Shown here in pieces: positions 41,169 to 50,931 of a DNA stretch of 64,000 bases. Positions within the stretch are counted from its first letter, which is position 1; every line of letters starts with the position of its first letter. The DNA lies in assembly GCA_902599405.1 (NCBI GenBank), contig CACKFO010000005.1:36680-100679 (forward strand), read 5' to 3'. Origin of the DNA: an uncultured Alphaproteobacteria bacterium. GTDB lineage: Bacteria > Pseudomonadota > Alphaproteobacteria > HIMB59. A program made the position numbers and the translations under genes. The notes below the pieces were generated by a model. The model saw only the letters and a program-made list of their open reading frames with translations. It was not told the origin of the DNA and made no database searches.

Positions 41169-42114
41169 AAATCTTGCAATTGAGTTAGTTCGAGTTTCTG
41201 AATTTGCAGCACTAGCTGCTTCTAAACATATTGGTAGAGGAAATGAAAAGGCAGCTGATCAGGCAGCTGTGGATGCAATGAGAAAGTGTCTAAATTCTCT
41301 TACAATATCTGGGACAGTAGTTATAGGTGAGGGTGAGAGAGATGAAGCACCCATGCTCTACATAGGTGAGAAAGTAGGTCAGGGTGGCCCTAATGTGGAT
41401 ATAGCTCTTGATCCTTTAGAGGGCACTACAATAACTGCAAAAGGTGGAGAGAACGCTATGGCTGTTATTGCGTTGGCTCAAGAAGGTGGTTTTTTAAATG
41501 CACCAGATGTCTATATGAGAAAAATTTCAGCTAAGGTTGAAAATGAAAATGTTGTATCTCTTAGCCAAGATCTTAGATCAAATATTAAAGCACTCGCAGA
41601 ATATAAAAAAATTAATACTGAGGATTTAGTAATATGTGTTTTAGATCGTGAAAGACACAAAGATGATATTGAAATAATAAGATCTGCAGGTGCTAGAATA
41701 AAAATTATTGGTGATGGAGATGTCAGTGCTGTCATTTCCTCTGTCATAGATAGTAGTAACATTGATATGTATTACGGTATAGGTGGCGCTCCAGAAGGTG
41801 TGCTAGCCGCCGCTGCTTTACAATGTGTTGGAGGATATTTAGAGGGACAGCTTATTTTTTATAATGACCAAGAAACTGATAGAGCGAAAAAAACTGGCAT
41901 TACAAATTTAGATAAAATTTATAAGCTTAACGATCTAGCTAAAGGAGATGTTATGTTTTCAGCTACAGGTGTAACTGATGGTACTATGCTTCGTGGAATT
42001 AACATAAACAAGAATTTTGCTACAACACACTCTATTGTGATGCGCTCCAAAACAGGAACTATTAGAGAGATTGATGGAAAACACAACTTTGACATCAAAC
42101 AACTTGACTACTGA
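41161..42114 (+). CDS. glpX: class II fructose-1,6-bisphosphatase
   Basis: VIGEGERDEAPMLYIGE, DPLEGTTITAKGGENAMAV, GIGGAPEGVLAAAAL. Confidence 0.97.
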   Translation: MDRNLAIELVRVSEFAALAASKHIGRGNEKAADQAAVDAMRKCLNSLTISGTVVIGEGERDEAPMLYIGEKVGQGGPNVDIALDPLEGTTITAKGGENAMAVIALAQEGGFLNAPDVYMRKISAKVENENVVSLSQDLRSNIKALAEYKKINTEDLVICVLDRERHKDDIEIIRSAGARIKIIGDGDVSAVISSVIDSSNIDMYYGIGGAPEGVLAAAALQCVGGYLEGQLIFYNDQETDRAKKTGITNLDKIYKLNDLAKGDVMFSATGVTDGTMLRGININKNFATTHSIVMRSKTGTIREIDGKHNFDIKQLDY

Positions 42115-43792
42115 TAAGAGTTTTAACGGTACTATTTGGAGACCATTAAATTCAGATTTAAATGATGAATTAGTTTTTGAAGTTGCTCAAAAGAACAATA
42201 TATCTATTAATCTTTCAAAATTATTAATTAATCGTAAAATTAGTAAGATACCAAATTTTTTAAATTCAAAATTAAAAGATAACATATCTTTTAATGAAAT
42301 TTTAAAATTAAATAATTTAAAAAAAATCATTTCATTTTTTAATAAAATAAAAAGTGATAAAAAAATTTCTATATTCTCAGACTATGATGTAGATGGAGCC
42401 TGTGCTGCATCAATTTTCAAAAAATATCTCACTCAATTTGACATTGAGGTTTTTGTTTATATACCAAATAGATTAAATGAAGGGTATGGATTAAGCACAC
42501 CTGCCTGTAACAAATTACTAGAATTTAGCTCGAATATTTTGGTTTTAGATTGTGGTAGCAATAATCTTGATGAACAGAAGTATATTAACGCCCAAGGTGC
42601 AGAGCTTCTTGTAATTGATCATCATGAATGCGATCATTATTTTAATGAGTCAATTGTTATAAATCCTAAAACACCGCAGGATAAATCTAATCTTGATGAT
42701 TTATGTGCAACAGCTCTATCATTTTTAGTTATCGTTTTTTTAAACAATGAGGAGATATTCGAGAAAAAAGACGTATTACAATATTTAGATCTTGTCTCCC
42801 TTGCTACTATCTGTGACCTAGTTCCTTTAAATAATATAAATAGAACATTTGTAAAACAAGGATTGAGACTAATTAATTCTGAAAACAATAATAAAGGTAT
42901 TCAAACTCTTATTAATCTTTCAAAGATAAAACAAAAAATATCAGAATATCATCTTGGATACATTATAGGCCCTAGAATTAACGCTGGAGGAAGGATGGGA
43001 GAGTCTTTACTTGCTTATAAGCTTTTATCTTCAGAAAATATGCATCAAGCTGTTCAGTTCGCACAAATTATTGAGCTACATAACCAAAACAGACAAAAAA
43101 TTCAATCTAAAATCGTTAAAGAAATAGATATCAACATTAATAACAATTTAAATATAAATTTTTTCTATGATGAGAAATGGCATATAGGCGTTGTAGGAAT
43201 TATAGCTGGAAGATTAATGCGTATTAATAATCGTCCATCATTTGTAATGACTCAGTCAAATGATTTGGTTGTTGGGTCAGGTAGATCGCAGGGTGAAAAA
43301 AATATCGGATTATTGATGATGCAAGCTACAGAAAAAGGTATTTTGATTAAAGGTGGAGGTCACCATAAAGCTTGTGGTTTTACTTTAAAAAAAGAAAATG
43401 TTGATGAATTTAAAAACTTTTTAATTGAAGAGACAAATAACTTGGAAATTTTAAATGAAAAGTCTTATGACTCTTTAATTGATGTTAATGTGATCAATAA
43501 TAATCTTTTAAGTGACCTTGAGTCTTTAAGTCCTTTCGGCCAACAAAATGCTGAGCCGATATTTAAAATTGAAAATGCTAAAATTGAAATATTACAAATT
43601 TTTAAAGATAAGCATGCCAAATTAAAAGTATCTGATAATCTTGGCTTTTCATGTGAAGGCATGTTCTTCGATATTTCATCGAAAGAATTAAAAAATTATT
43701 TATCAAACAAACCTGAGTTTAATTGCTATTTTAAGGTAAAAAAAGATACTTATAGTGAAAAAACTATAATTCATCTTGAAGATATTCATTGA
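42071..43792 (+). CDS. recJ: single-stranded-DNA-specific exonuclease RecJ (start uncertain)
   Basis: IFSDYDVDGACAASI, VIDHHECD, IGPRINAGGRMGES, GGGHHKACGFTL. Confidence 0.95.
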   Translation: MMENTTLTSNNLTTDKSFNGTIWRPLNSDLNDELVFEVAQKNNISINLSKLLINRKISKIPNFLNSKLKDNISFNEILKLNNLKKIISFFNKIKSDKKISIFSDYDVDGACAASIFKKYLTQFDIEVFVYIPNRLNEGYGLSTPACNKLLEFSSNILVLDCGSNNLDEQKYINAQGAELLVIDHHECDHYFNESIVINPKTPQDKSNLDDLCATALSFLVIVFLNNEEIFEKKDVLQYLDLVSLATICDLVPLNNINRTFVKQGLRLINSENNNKGIQTLINLSKIKQKISEYHLGYIIGPRINAGGRMGESLLAYKLLSSENMHQAVQFAQIIELHNQNRQKIQSKIVKEIDININNNLNINFFYDEKWHIGVVGIIAGRLMRINNRPSFVMTQSNDLVVGSGRSQGEKNIGLLMMQATEKGILIKGGGHHKACGFTLKKENVDEFKNFLIEETNNLEILNEKSYDSLIDVNVINNNLLSDLESLSPFGQQNAEPIFKIENAKIEILQIFKDKHAKLKVSDNLGFSCEGMFFDISSKELKNYLSNKPEFNCYFKVKKDTYSEKTIIHLEDIH

Positions 43793-43839
43793 TTGATTTT
43801 TTAGTAAATCTAGCTATTTTGTTTGTTTTAAACACCGAT

Positions 43840-43914
43840 GTCTCCTTCGTCTAGCGGTTAGGACATCACCCTTTCACGGTGAAGACACGGGTTCGATTCC
43901 CGTAGGAGATGCCA
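43840..43914 (+). tRNA. tRNA-Glu(UUC)
   Basis: GTCTCCTTCGTCTAGCGGTTAGGAC, anticodon loop CTTTCAC, GGGTTCGATTCCCG T-arm, encoded CCA. Confidence 0.95.
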
Positions 43915-43931
43915 AAATATTGACTTTTTTT

Positions 43932-43948
43932 ATTTCACTTTGTGAAAT
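43932..43948. repeat. perfect inverted repeat ATTTCAC-TTT-GTGAAAT upstream of the aminotransferase
   Basis: 7-nt arms, 3-nt spacer, read directly. Confidence 0.6.
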
Positions 43949-44016
43949 TTTAATAAATATTGTTTTAAAGCAATCCATAAGGTCATTATTTGTATAGAAA
44001 GGATATAGAATAAATT

Positions 44017-45177
44017 ATGCCAGGTAAAATTTCACTTTTCGTGCCAGGACCTACAAACATGCCAGATAGGGTAAGGCAGGCGATGGATATTTCAAACGAG
44101 GACCATCGTGCACCCGGTATGGATAAATTTTGGCACCCACTATTAAACGATTTAAAAAAAGTTTTTGAGACGACATCTGCACAACCAATTATATTTCCTG
44201 GTACAGGCTCAAGTGGATGGGAAGCAGCACTTACAAATTTATTAAGTAAAGGAGATAAAGTTTTATCAGCTAGATTTGGACATTTTTCACACCTTTGGAT
44301 AGAAATGTGTAAAAAACTACACATTGAAGTTGAGGAAGTTGATTTAGAGTGGGGTTCTGGGACACCTCATGACGAATTTGAAAAAATATTATCAGAAGAT
44401 AAGGATCATAAAATTAAAGCAGTTCTTGTAACTCACAATGAAACCTCCACAGGGGTTACAAATGATGTTAAAGCAACAAGAGACCTTTTAAATAATCTTA
44501 ATCATCCTGCTTTACTATTTGTTGATGGTGTAAGCTCAATAGGCTCAATCAAATTTGAAATGGACGCATGGGGAGTTGATGTTGCAGTTTCAGGCTCTCA
44601 AAAAGGATTTATGTTACCTGCTGGTTTAGCTATATCTTGTGTAAGCCAAAAAGCTTTAGAAATTGCAAAAACATCTAACTTACCCAGAGCTTACTATGAT
44701 TATCATGATATGCTTAAAATAAATGAAACAGGCTATTGGCCTTATACTAATCCAATGCCACTTCTAAGAGGACTTAGAGAGGCGCTTAATATGATGATGG
44801 AAGAGGGAATTGATAATATTTATGCACGTCATAAATTTCTAGCACAAGCTGTTCAAAAAGCATCTAGTGCATGGGGTCTTAAACTTTGTGCAAAAGATCC
44901 CTCACTTTATTCAAATACTGTTACAGCAATAATGGTACCAGAGGGAATTGACTCTACTGATGTAGTTAAAACAGCATACAACAAGTATAATACCTCATTT
45001 GGAGGAGGGCTTAACAAAGTAGCTGGAAAATTGTTTAGAATAGGCCATCTTGGAGATTTAAATAGCACTATGATTTTAGGTGCAATCTCTACTGCAGAAT
45101 TAGCCATGTACGATGTGGGAATAAAATTTGAACTTGGAAGTGGTGTTGCTGCTGCCATCAAACATTTAAAGGCTTAA
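44017..45177 (+). CDS. class V PLP aminotransferase, serine/alanine-glyoxylate type (BhcA/Sga superfamily)
   Basis: LFVPGPTNMPDRVRQAM, FPGTGSSGWEAAL, LVTHNETSTGV, VDGVSSIGS, SGSQKGFMLPAGLA (PLP Lys), IGHLGDLN. Confidence 0.88.
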   Translation: MPGKISLFVPGPTNMPDRVRQAMDISNEDHRAPGMDKFWHPLLNDLKKVFETTSAQPIIFPGTGSSGWEAALTNLLSKGDKVLSARFGHFSHLWIEMCKKLHIEVEEVDLEWGSGTPHDEFEKILSEDKDHKIKAVLVTHNETSTGVTNDVKATRDLLNNLNHPALLFVDGVSSIGSIKFEMDAWGVDVAVSGSQKGFMLPAGLAISCVSQKALEIAKTSNLPRAYYDYHDMLKINETGYWPYTNPMPLLRGLREALNMMMEEGIDNIYARHKFLAQAVQKASSAWGLKLCAKDPSLYSNTVTAIMVPEGIDSTDVVKTAYNKYNTSFGGGLNKVAGKLFRIGHLGDLNSTMILGAISTAELAMYDVGIKFELGSGVAAAIKHLKA

Positions 45178-46155
45178 ATGAAAATTTGTATTTACGGCGC
45201 AGGAGCTATTGGTGGCTATCTGGGAGCAAAACTTACTGAGATAGGTGCAGATGTAACTTTAATTGCTAGAGGGCCTCATTATCAGGCTATCAAGCAAGAT
45301 GGACTGAGATTAAGGAAAGATGGCAAAGAACTAGTTGTGTATCCAAAGTGTGTAGACACAGCGGAAAAAGCTGGAAAGCAAGATTATATTTTTGTGACTC
45401 TAAAAGCTCATTCAGTTCCTGGTTGTCTTGATGCATTTGAAGTTCTTATGAAAGATGACACTTCATTTGTTTGGGGTGTGAATGGTATCCCATGGTGGTA
45501 TTTCTACAATCACACTAATCCTGATTTCAAAGATAAAAAAGTTACTTCAGTTGATCCAGATGGAAGTCAATGGGATCGAATTGGCCCTGAAAAAATCATC
45601 GGCTGTATAGTTAATCCCGCATCAGAAGTTATCAAACCTGGTGTCATTCAGCACTTAGAGGGAGATAAGTTTCAACTAGGAGAAATTAATGGAGAGGAAA
45701 CAGATAGAATTAAAAATCTTTCTGAGACTTTAGAGAAAGCAGGCTTTCAAGCACCTGTTAGACCTAATATTAAAGGTGACATTTGGTTAAAACTTTTTGG
45801 TAATCTTTCTCTTAATCCGATAAGTGCACTTACAACATCTACACTTGTCAAAATTTGTAGCAACGACGAAGTCAGAGCTGTCATAAAAAATATGATGAAT
45901 GAAGCTCATGCAATTTCTCAAAATTTAGGAATAGACAAGCCTTTTGATGTTGAGAGAAGAATTGATGCAGCTAAAGCAGTTGGCGAACATAAAACATCTA
46001 TGCTCCAAGATTTAGAACGCGATAGACCTATGGAGATTGACGCTTTAATTACTTCAGTTCAAGAGCTTGGAAAAATTACAAATGTTCCCACCCCAACAAT
46101 TGATACTGTTCTTGCTTTAACAAAACTTAGAGCTAAAGAAGCTAAATTATATTAG
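45178..46155 (+). CDS. ketopantoate reductase-family (PanE/ApbA-like) dehydrogenase
   Basis: N-terminal [15 protein letters not shown] Rossmann motif; [17 protein letters not shown]. Physiological substrate uncertain. Confidence 0.8.
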   Translation: MKICIYGAGAIGGYLGAKLTEIGADVTLIARGPHYQAIKQDGLRLRKDGKELVVYPKCVDTAEKAGKQDYIFVTLKAHSVPGCLDAFEVLMKDDTSFVWGVNGIPWWYFYNHTNPDFKDKKVTSVDPDGSQWDRIGPEKIIGCIVNPASEVIKPGVIQHLEGDKFQLGEINGEETDRIKNLSETLEKAGFQAPVRPNIKGDIWLKLFGNLSLNPISALTTSTLVKICSNDEVRAVIKNMMNEAHAISQNLGIDKPFDVERRIDAAKAVGEHKTSMLQDLERDRPMEIDALITSVQELGKITNVPTPTIDTVLALTKLRAKEAKLY

Positions 46156-47024
46156 TTTAAAGCCTCTTTGATTGTCTCGCCTAGCTTTGCTGGTGATTTG
46201 GATATATGAACTCCTGCTTCCTCTAAAGCACTAAACTTTGACTCTGCAGTGCCTTTTCCACCAGAAATAATAGCACCTGCATGACCCATTCTTTTTCCAG
46301 CAGGAGCACTAGCACCAGCTATAAAAGAAGCAACTGGTTTTTTTATTTCAGATTTTTTAATAAATTCTGCAGCTTCCTCTTCAGCAGTCCCACCAATCTC
46401 TCCGATCATTATGATACCTTCAGTTTCGGGATCTTTTAAAAAAAGATCAAGGCAATCTATAAAGTTTGTTCCATTGATAGGATCTCCGCCAATACCAATA
46501 CAAGTCGATTGACCCAGACCTACAGCTGAAGTTTGTGCTACTGCTTCATATGTTAATGTGCCAGATCTACTAACAACTCCTATTTTTCCTTTTTGGTGAA
46601 TATGACCTGGCATAATGCCTATTTTGCATTCATCAGGTGTAATTATTCCAGGGCAGTTAGGCCCAATTAAACGCGATTTTGATTTTTCTAATTTTCTTTT
46701 TACTTGCATCATATCAAGAACTGGAACTCCTTCAGTTATACAAACAATTAGTTCCATTTCTGCATCAATCGCTTCAATAATAGCACCAGCTGCAAAAGGA
46801 GGTGGAACGTATATTACAGTTGCATTTGCATCTGTGTTGTCTTTTGCCTCTTTAACACTATTAAACACAGGAAGTCCTAAATGCTCTTGACCACCTTTCT
46901 TTGGTGTCACCCCACCAACCATTTGAGTTCCATATTTTATAGCTTGTTCTGAGTGAAATGTGCCTTGAGAACCAGTAAAACCCTGGCAAATAACTTTTGT
47001 ATTTTTATTAATTAATACTGACAT
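46152..47024 (-). CDS. sucD: succinyl-CoA synthetase alpha subunit
   Basis: [49 protein letters not shown]-type, [18 protein letters not shown]. Confidence 0.93.
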   Translation of the reverse strand: MSVLINKNTKVICQGFTGSQGTFHSEQAIKYGTQMVGGVTPKKGGQEHLGLPVFNSVKEAKDNTDANATVIYVPPPFAAGAIIEAIDAEMELIVCITEGVPVLDMMQVKRKLEKSKSRLIGPNCPGIITPDECKIGIMPGHIHQKGKIGVVSRSGTLTYEAVAQTSAVGLGQSTCIGIGGDPINGTNFIDCLDLFLKDPETEGIIMIGEIGGTAEEEAAEFIKKSEIKKPVASFIAGASAPAGKRMGHAGAIISGGKGTAESKFSALEEAGVHISKSPAKLGETIKEALN

Positions 47025-47034
47025 AATTTCTCCT

Positions 47035-48222
47035 TTAGTTTAAAGCCCTAACTGCCTTTTGAGCTGCATCTTCTAAATTATCTGCCGAAATAATTGAGAG
47101 CCCAGATTTGTTTAAAATTTCTTTTCCTAAGTCAACATTGGTTCCTTCTAATCTTACTACCAATGGAACTTGAATAGATAGCTCTTTAGCTGCAGCTACC
47201 ACACCCTCAGCGATAATGTCACATTTCATAATGCCACCAAAAATATTTACCAAAATAGCTTTTACATTTGGATCTTGCAGAATTATAGAAAAAGCTTTTG
47301 CCACTCTCTCTTTTGTAGCTCCTCCTCCTACATCTAAAAAATTTGCAGGACTGCCACCATGTAATTTTATTATATCCATTGTACCCATCGCAAGACCAGC
47401 TCCATTTACCATGCATCCAATTTGACCATCTAATTTGACGTAGTTAAGCTCATGTTTTGAAGCCTCAATCTCTGCAGGGTCCTCTTCAGTTTCGTCTCTC
47501 ATTGAAGCTACATCTTTATGTTTATAAAGTGCATTATCGTCTATCGATACTTTCGCATCTAAAGCCAAAAAATTACCCTCACCAGTTAATACAAAAGGAT
47601 TAACTTCTACTAAAGAGGCATCTGAAGACAAAAAGCTATTGTAAATTTTTTGAATTTGATCACAAAAATCATTTGATAGGTTTTGATCTATATTAAGTCC
47701 TTCAGTTAATTTATTTAAACTATTTTGGTCAATAATACTGTCCCCAGGGACATTAACAGTAATAATTTTTTCAGGTTGCTTTTCTGCTACCTCCTCAATT
47801 TCCATGCCACCCTCAGTAGAGGCTATAATTGAAATTGAAGATGAGGCTCTATCCACGAGCATACTTAGATAGTACTCTTTTTTGATATCGCACCCTTCCT
47901 CAATATAAAGTCTATTTACCTGTTTTCCTCTTGGACCAGTTTGTTTTGTAACTAAAGTTTTACCAAACATTTTTTTTGCATTGTCTTTGGCTTCATCTTT
48001 TGAGAAGCAAACTCTCACACCGCCTTTGTCATCACCACTATCAGTAAATTTTCCCGCGCCTCTTCCACCTGCATGAATTTGAGACTTCACAACCATAACG
48101 GGTGTTTGGATAGAGTCTACAGCAGTTTCTATATCGCTATCATCTAATACTGGGTAGCCATTTAAAACTCTAACGTTATTATTTTTTAATAATATTTTCG
48201 CTTGGTATTCGTGCAGATTCAT
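47035..48222 (-). CDS. sucC: succinyl-CoA synthetase beta subunit
   Basis: [68 protein letters not shown]. Confidence 0.93.
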   Translation of the reverse strand: MNLHEYQAKILLKNNNVRVLNGYPVLDDSDIETAVDSIQTPVMVVKSQIHAGGRGAGKFTDSGDDKGGVRVCFSKDEAKDNAKKMFGKTLVTKQTGPRGKQVNRLYIEEGCDIKKEYYLSMLVDRASSSISIIASTEGGMEIEEVAEKQPEKIITVNVPGDSIIDQNSLNKLTEGLNIDQNLSNDFCDQIQKIYNSFLSSDASLVEVNPFVLTGEGNFLALDAKVSIDDNALYKHKDVASMRDETEEDPAEIEASKHELNYVKLDGQIGCMVNGAGLAMGTMDIIKLHGGSPANFLDVGGGATKERVAKAFSIILQDPNVKAILVNIFGGIMKCDIIAEGVVAAAKELSIQVPLVVRLEGTNVDLGKEILNKSGLSIISADNLEDAAQKAVRALN

Positions 48223-49193
48223 TTTTTTTCTCCTTTTATGCTTAAAACTATTTTTCCTATATGGTCAGATTTTTCCATAACCTCATGTGCTTTATTTACA
48301 TCACTCATATTAAAAGTTTCAAAAATCGTTGGTTTATATTTATCATTCTCTATCAAAGGCCATATTTCTTTGACAACCTGATCAACAATATTTCCCTTTT
48401 CAGAAGGAGATCTTGATCTTAATGTTGATCCAGATATTTTTAATTGTTTATTCATTATATGTAAAAGATTAGTTTCTGCTTTAATCCCACCGAGAGCAGC
48501 AATATAAGTAAGTCTTCCTTTAAAGTTTAATATTTTTAAATTTTTTTTTAAGTAATCTCCTCCAACCATATCTAATATTACATCAACCTTTAATTTTTTC
48601 TGATTAAAATATTCTTCAAAATCTCTATCTTTGTAGTTAATAGCATCAGTGGCTCCTAATTCTATACAACTCTTACATTTCCCACTCGTACCAGCTGTTA
48701 CAAAAATATTTTTTGTATAATTTTTAAGAATTGAAATAGCAGTTGTGCCGATACCACTACTTCCACCATGTATCAAAATCGCCTCATCTCTTTGAAATTG
48801 AGATACATTGAAAATATTCTCAAAAACAGTGAGTGTAGTTTCTGGTAAGCAGCCAGCTTCATGTAAATTTAAATTTTTTGGTAATGGCATTACTTGTTTT
48901 TCATTAACATTTACGTACTCCGCATATCCACCGCCTCCAAGAATTGCACAAACTTGGTCTCCTAAACTAAAGTTTTTTACTGACTTTCCTAATTTGGTAA
49001 CTATTCCGGAACACTCTAATCCAATAATTTCACTCTCACCTGAGGGTGGTGGATAATGTCCGTTTTTTTGGAGAATATCTGCTCTATTTATTCCAGCGAA
49101 ATGAATTTCAATTTGGATTTGTTCATCAAGAGGGTCAGCGATCTCTTTTTCATCTAGAAACAAACTTCCATCTTTATAATTTATAAACTTCAA
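48219..49193 (-). CDS. NAD(P)H:quinone oxidoreductase/zinc-less MDR (PIG3-like)
   Basis: [44 protein letters not shown] given to 49229, but [12 protein letters not shown] at 49193 (TTG) is a more natural start. Confidence 0.85.
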   Translation of the reverse strand: MKFINYKDGSLFLDEKEIADPLDEQIQIEIHFAGINRADILQKNGHYPPPSGESEIIGLECSGIVTKLGKSVKNFSLGDQVCAILGGGGYAEYVNVNEKQVMPLPKNLNLHEAGCLPETTLTVFENIFNVSQFQRDEAILIHGGSSGIGTTAISILKNYTKNIFVTAGTSGKCKSCIELGATDAINYKDRDFEEYFNQKKLKVDVILDMVGGDYLKKNLKILNFKGRLTYIAALGGIKAETNLLHIMNKQLKISGSTLRSRSPSEKGNIVDQVVKEIWPLIENDKYKPTIFETFNMSDVNKAHEVMEKSDHIGKIVLSIKGEKK

Positions 49194-49212
49194 TTTAACT
49201 GCCTGTGGTATT

Positions 49213-49229
49213 TTGTATACATTATACAA
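49213..49229. promoter_or_regulatory. candidate GntR/FCD operator, copy 1: TTGTATA-CAT-TATACAA
   Basis: Perfect 7-nt arms, 3-nt spacer; shares GTATACATTATAC with copy 2 at 53145-53161. Confidence 0.75.
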
Positions 49230-49316
49230 TTAAATAACACAATCACTGTTGTAAAAGTTAGGAAAATCAATACTAAAACAAGGTTTTTTTCCAATTTTAA
49301 ATTAAATCCTAAATTA

Positions 49317-49337
49317 AGAATATATTTTTAATATTCT
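49317..49337. repeat. inverted repeat AGAATAT-N7-ATATTCT in the tctC upstream region
   Basis: Read directly; AT-only loop, no T-tract directly after the stem. Confidence 0.4.
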
Positions 49338-49381
49338 CTTAAATAGTTTATTGTACTGCTTAACCTATAGGAGGAAACAAT

Positions 49382-50359
49382 ATGTCAATAATCAAAAAAT
49401 TAGCATTAGTTATTGTTTCACTTTCACTTGTCGCTGTTAGTTCAGTGTCTTCTGCGAAGCCTTTTAGTCCGAAGAAGCCTATTGAGCTTATTATCCCAGC
49501 TGGTCAAGGTGGTGGAGCTGACGAAATTGCTAGATTAGTTCAAGGTGTTATCGAGAAAAACGATTACGCATCTAAGCCAGTGATTCCAATTAATAAAAAA
49601 GGTGGTTCTGGTGGTGAAGCTATGACTTATGTTAAGAAAAAAGCTGGTGATGAGCACACACTTATCATTACTCTTAACAATGTTCTAACTACACCTGTTA
49701 ACCAGCCTGAGTTAGGAATTGACTTCTTTAATGACTTCACACCATTAGCAAGACTTATTACAGATACATTCTTAGTATGGATTGCAACTGAAGGTAAAAA
49801 TACTCAAGGTGTAGAAACATTTGATGACTTCATCGCACTTGCTAAAGGCAATGGTCTAGTAATGGGTGGTACAGGAAGTATGTCAGAAGACGAATTACTT
49901 CTTGGTATGATGAGAGGTCAGTTTGGATTTGATGCAAAGTACGTACCATATGACGGTGGTGGTGCTGTTGCAAAAGGTCTAGTTGGCGGCGAGTCAGATT
50001 TCACATTAAACAACCCTTCTGAGCAGATGGGATTCTATCAATCAGGTGACTCAAAAGCATTAGTTATGATGACTCCTGAGAGAAATCCTGCTTTCCCAGA
50101 TGTACCATCTTCATATGAATTAGGTTATCCTGATCTTGAATACTATATGATGAGAGCATTTATGGCTCCAGCTGGTATTGATGCAGAGGTAGAGAAGTAC
50201 TACACAGGACTTCTTCACACTGTTTATCATGATAACGAGTTCCAAACTTTCAACATCGACGATGGAAAGTTAATGAGCTGGTTAGAGGGTTTTGGTCTTA
50301 AAGATTTCTTAGCAATCGAATATGCTAAGCACGGTGAGATCATTAAAAACTTTAACTAA
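49382..50359 (+). CDS. tctC: tripartite tricarboxylate transporter substrate-binding protein (TctC/Bug family)
   Basis: Signal peptide; KPIELIIPAGQGGGADEIARLV; INKKGGSGGEAMTYV; first gene of a tctCBA set; strong SD AGGAGG. Confidence 0.9.
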   Translation: MSIIKKLALVIVSLSLVAVSSVSSAKPFSPKKPIELIIPAGQGGGADEIARLVQGVIEKNDYASKPVIPINKKGGSGGEAMTYVKKKAGDEHTLIITLNNVLTTPVNQPELGIDFFNDFTPLARLITDTFLVWIATEGKNTQGVETFDDFIALAKGNGLVMGGTGSMSEDELLLGMMRGQFGFDAKYVPYDGGGAVAKGLVGGESDFTLNNPSEQMGFYQSGDSKALVMMTPERNPAFPDVPSSYELGYPDLEYYMMRAFMAPAGIDAEVEKYYTGLLHTVYHDNEFQTFNIDDGKLMSWLEGFGLKDFLAIEYAKHGEIIKNFN

Positions 50360-50378
50360 TATTTAAATTAAGAGTGAT

Positions 50379-50903
50379 ATGAGCGTAACAAACAAAATAA
50401 CTGTCAAAAGAGCAGAAATTGCAGTGGCCGTTATTTTAGCGTTATGCTCAATCGCTCTGATGATTAAAAGTGCTGAGAATAGAATTACATGGAACGCAGA
50501 AGAAAACATGGGTGCGGGATTTCTTCCTTTTTACCTTTCTCTTGGCATGCTTATTTGTACTGTCCTTACCATAATTAAATTCGTTCTAAAAAGGTCACCA
50601 CAATCTAAAGATGACTCGCCTTTTATTGAGGCTGAAGCATTCAAATATATTGCAGTAACAATTATTTCATTAGTTATTTTAGTTTTAGCAATAGGCTATT
50701 TGGGAATTTACTTTTCACTTATCTTTTTTTTAGCTTTTTATCTTAGATATTTTAGTTCTAAAAGTATCCTATTTATATCTGTATTCTCTTTAATCACACC
50801 AGTTTTAACCTTTTTATTTTTTGAATGGCTTTTAAAAATACCTTTACCTCAAGGTATTTCAGAGCCCTTATTTTATCCAGTATACGATTTTATGTATTCA
50901 TAA
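50379..50903 (+). CDS. tctB: tripartite tricarboxylate transporter small membrane subunit (TctB)
   Basis: 4-TM protein between tctC and tctA; MGAGFLPFYLSLGML. Confidence 0.85.
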   Translation: MSVTNKITVKRAEIAVAVILALCSIALMIKSAENRITWNAEENMGAGFLPFYLSLGMLICTVLTIIKFVLKRSPQSKDDSPFIEAEAFKYIAVTIISLVILVLAIGYLGIYFSLIFFLAFYLRYFSSKSILFISVFSLITPVLTFLFFEWLLKIPLPQGISEPLFYPVYDFMYS

Positions 50904-50931
50904 TGAGATTGGTAAAGTAAAGACATAAAAG

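Noticed and set aside
43915-44016. Glycine or other riboswitch upstream of the glyoxylate-type aminotransferase
   Set aside because: The 102-nt gap is almost entirely A/T with one short dyad and lacks conserved riboswitch core motifs.
46152-48222. sucCD-like pair as malate-CoA ligase (mtkAB) of a serine cycle
   Set aside because: Sequence details ([38 protein letters not shown]) match succinyl-CoA synthetase better than remembered MtkA/MtkB motifs (FAGINRCDW).
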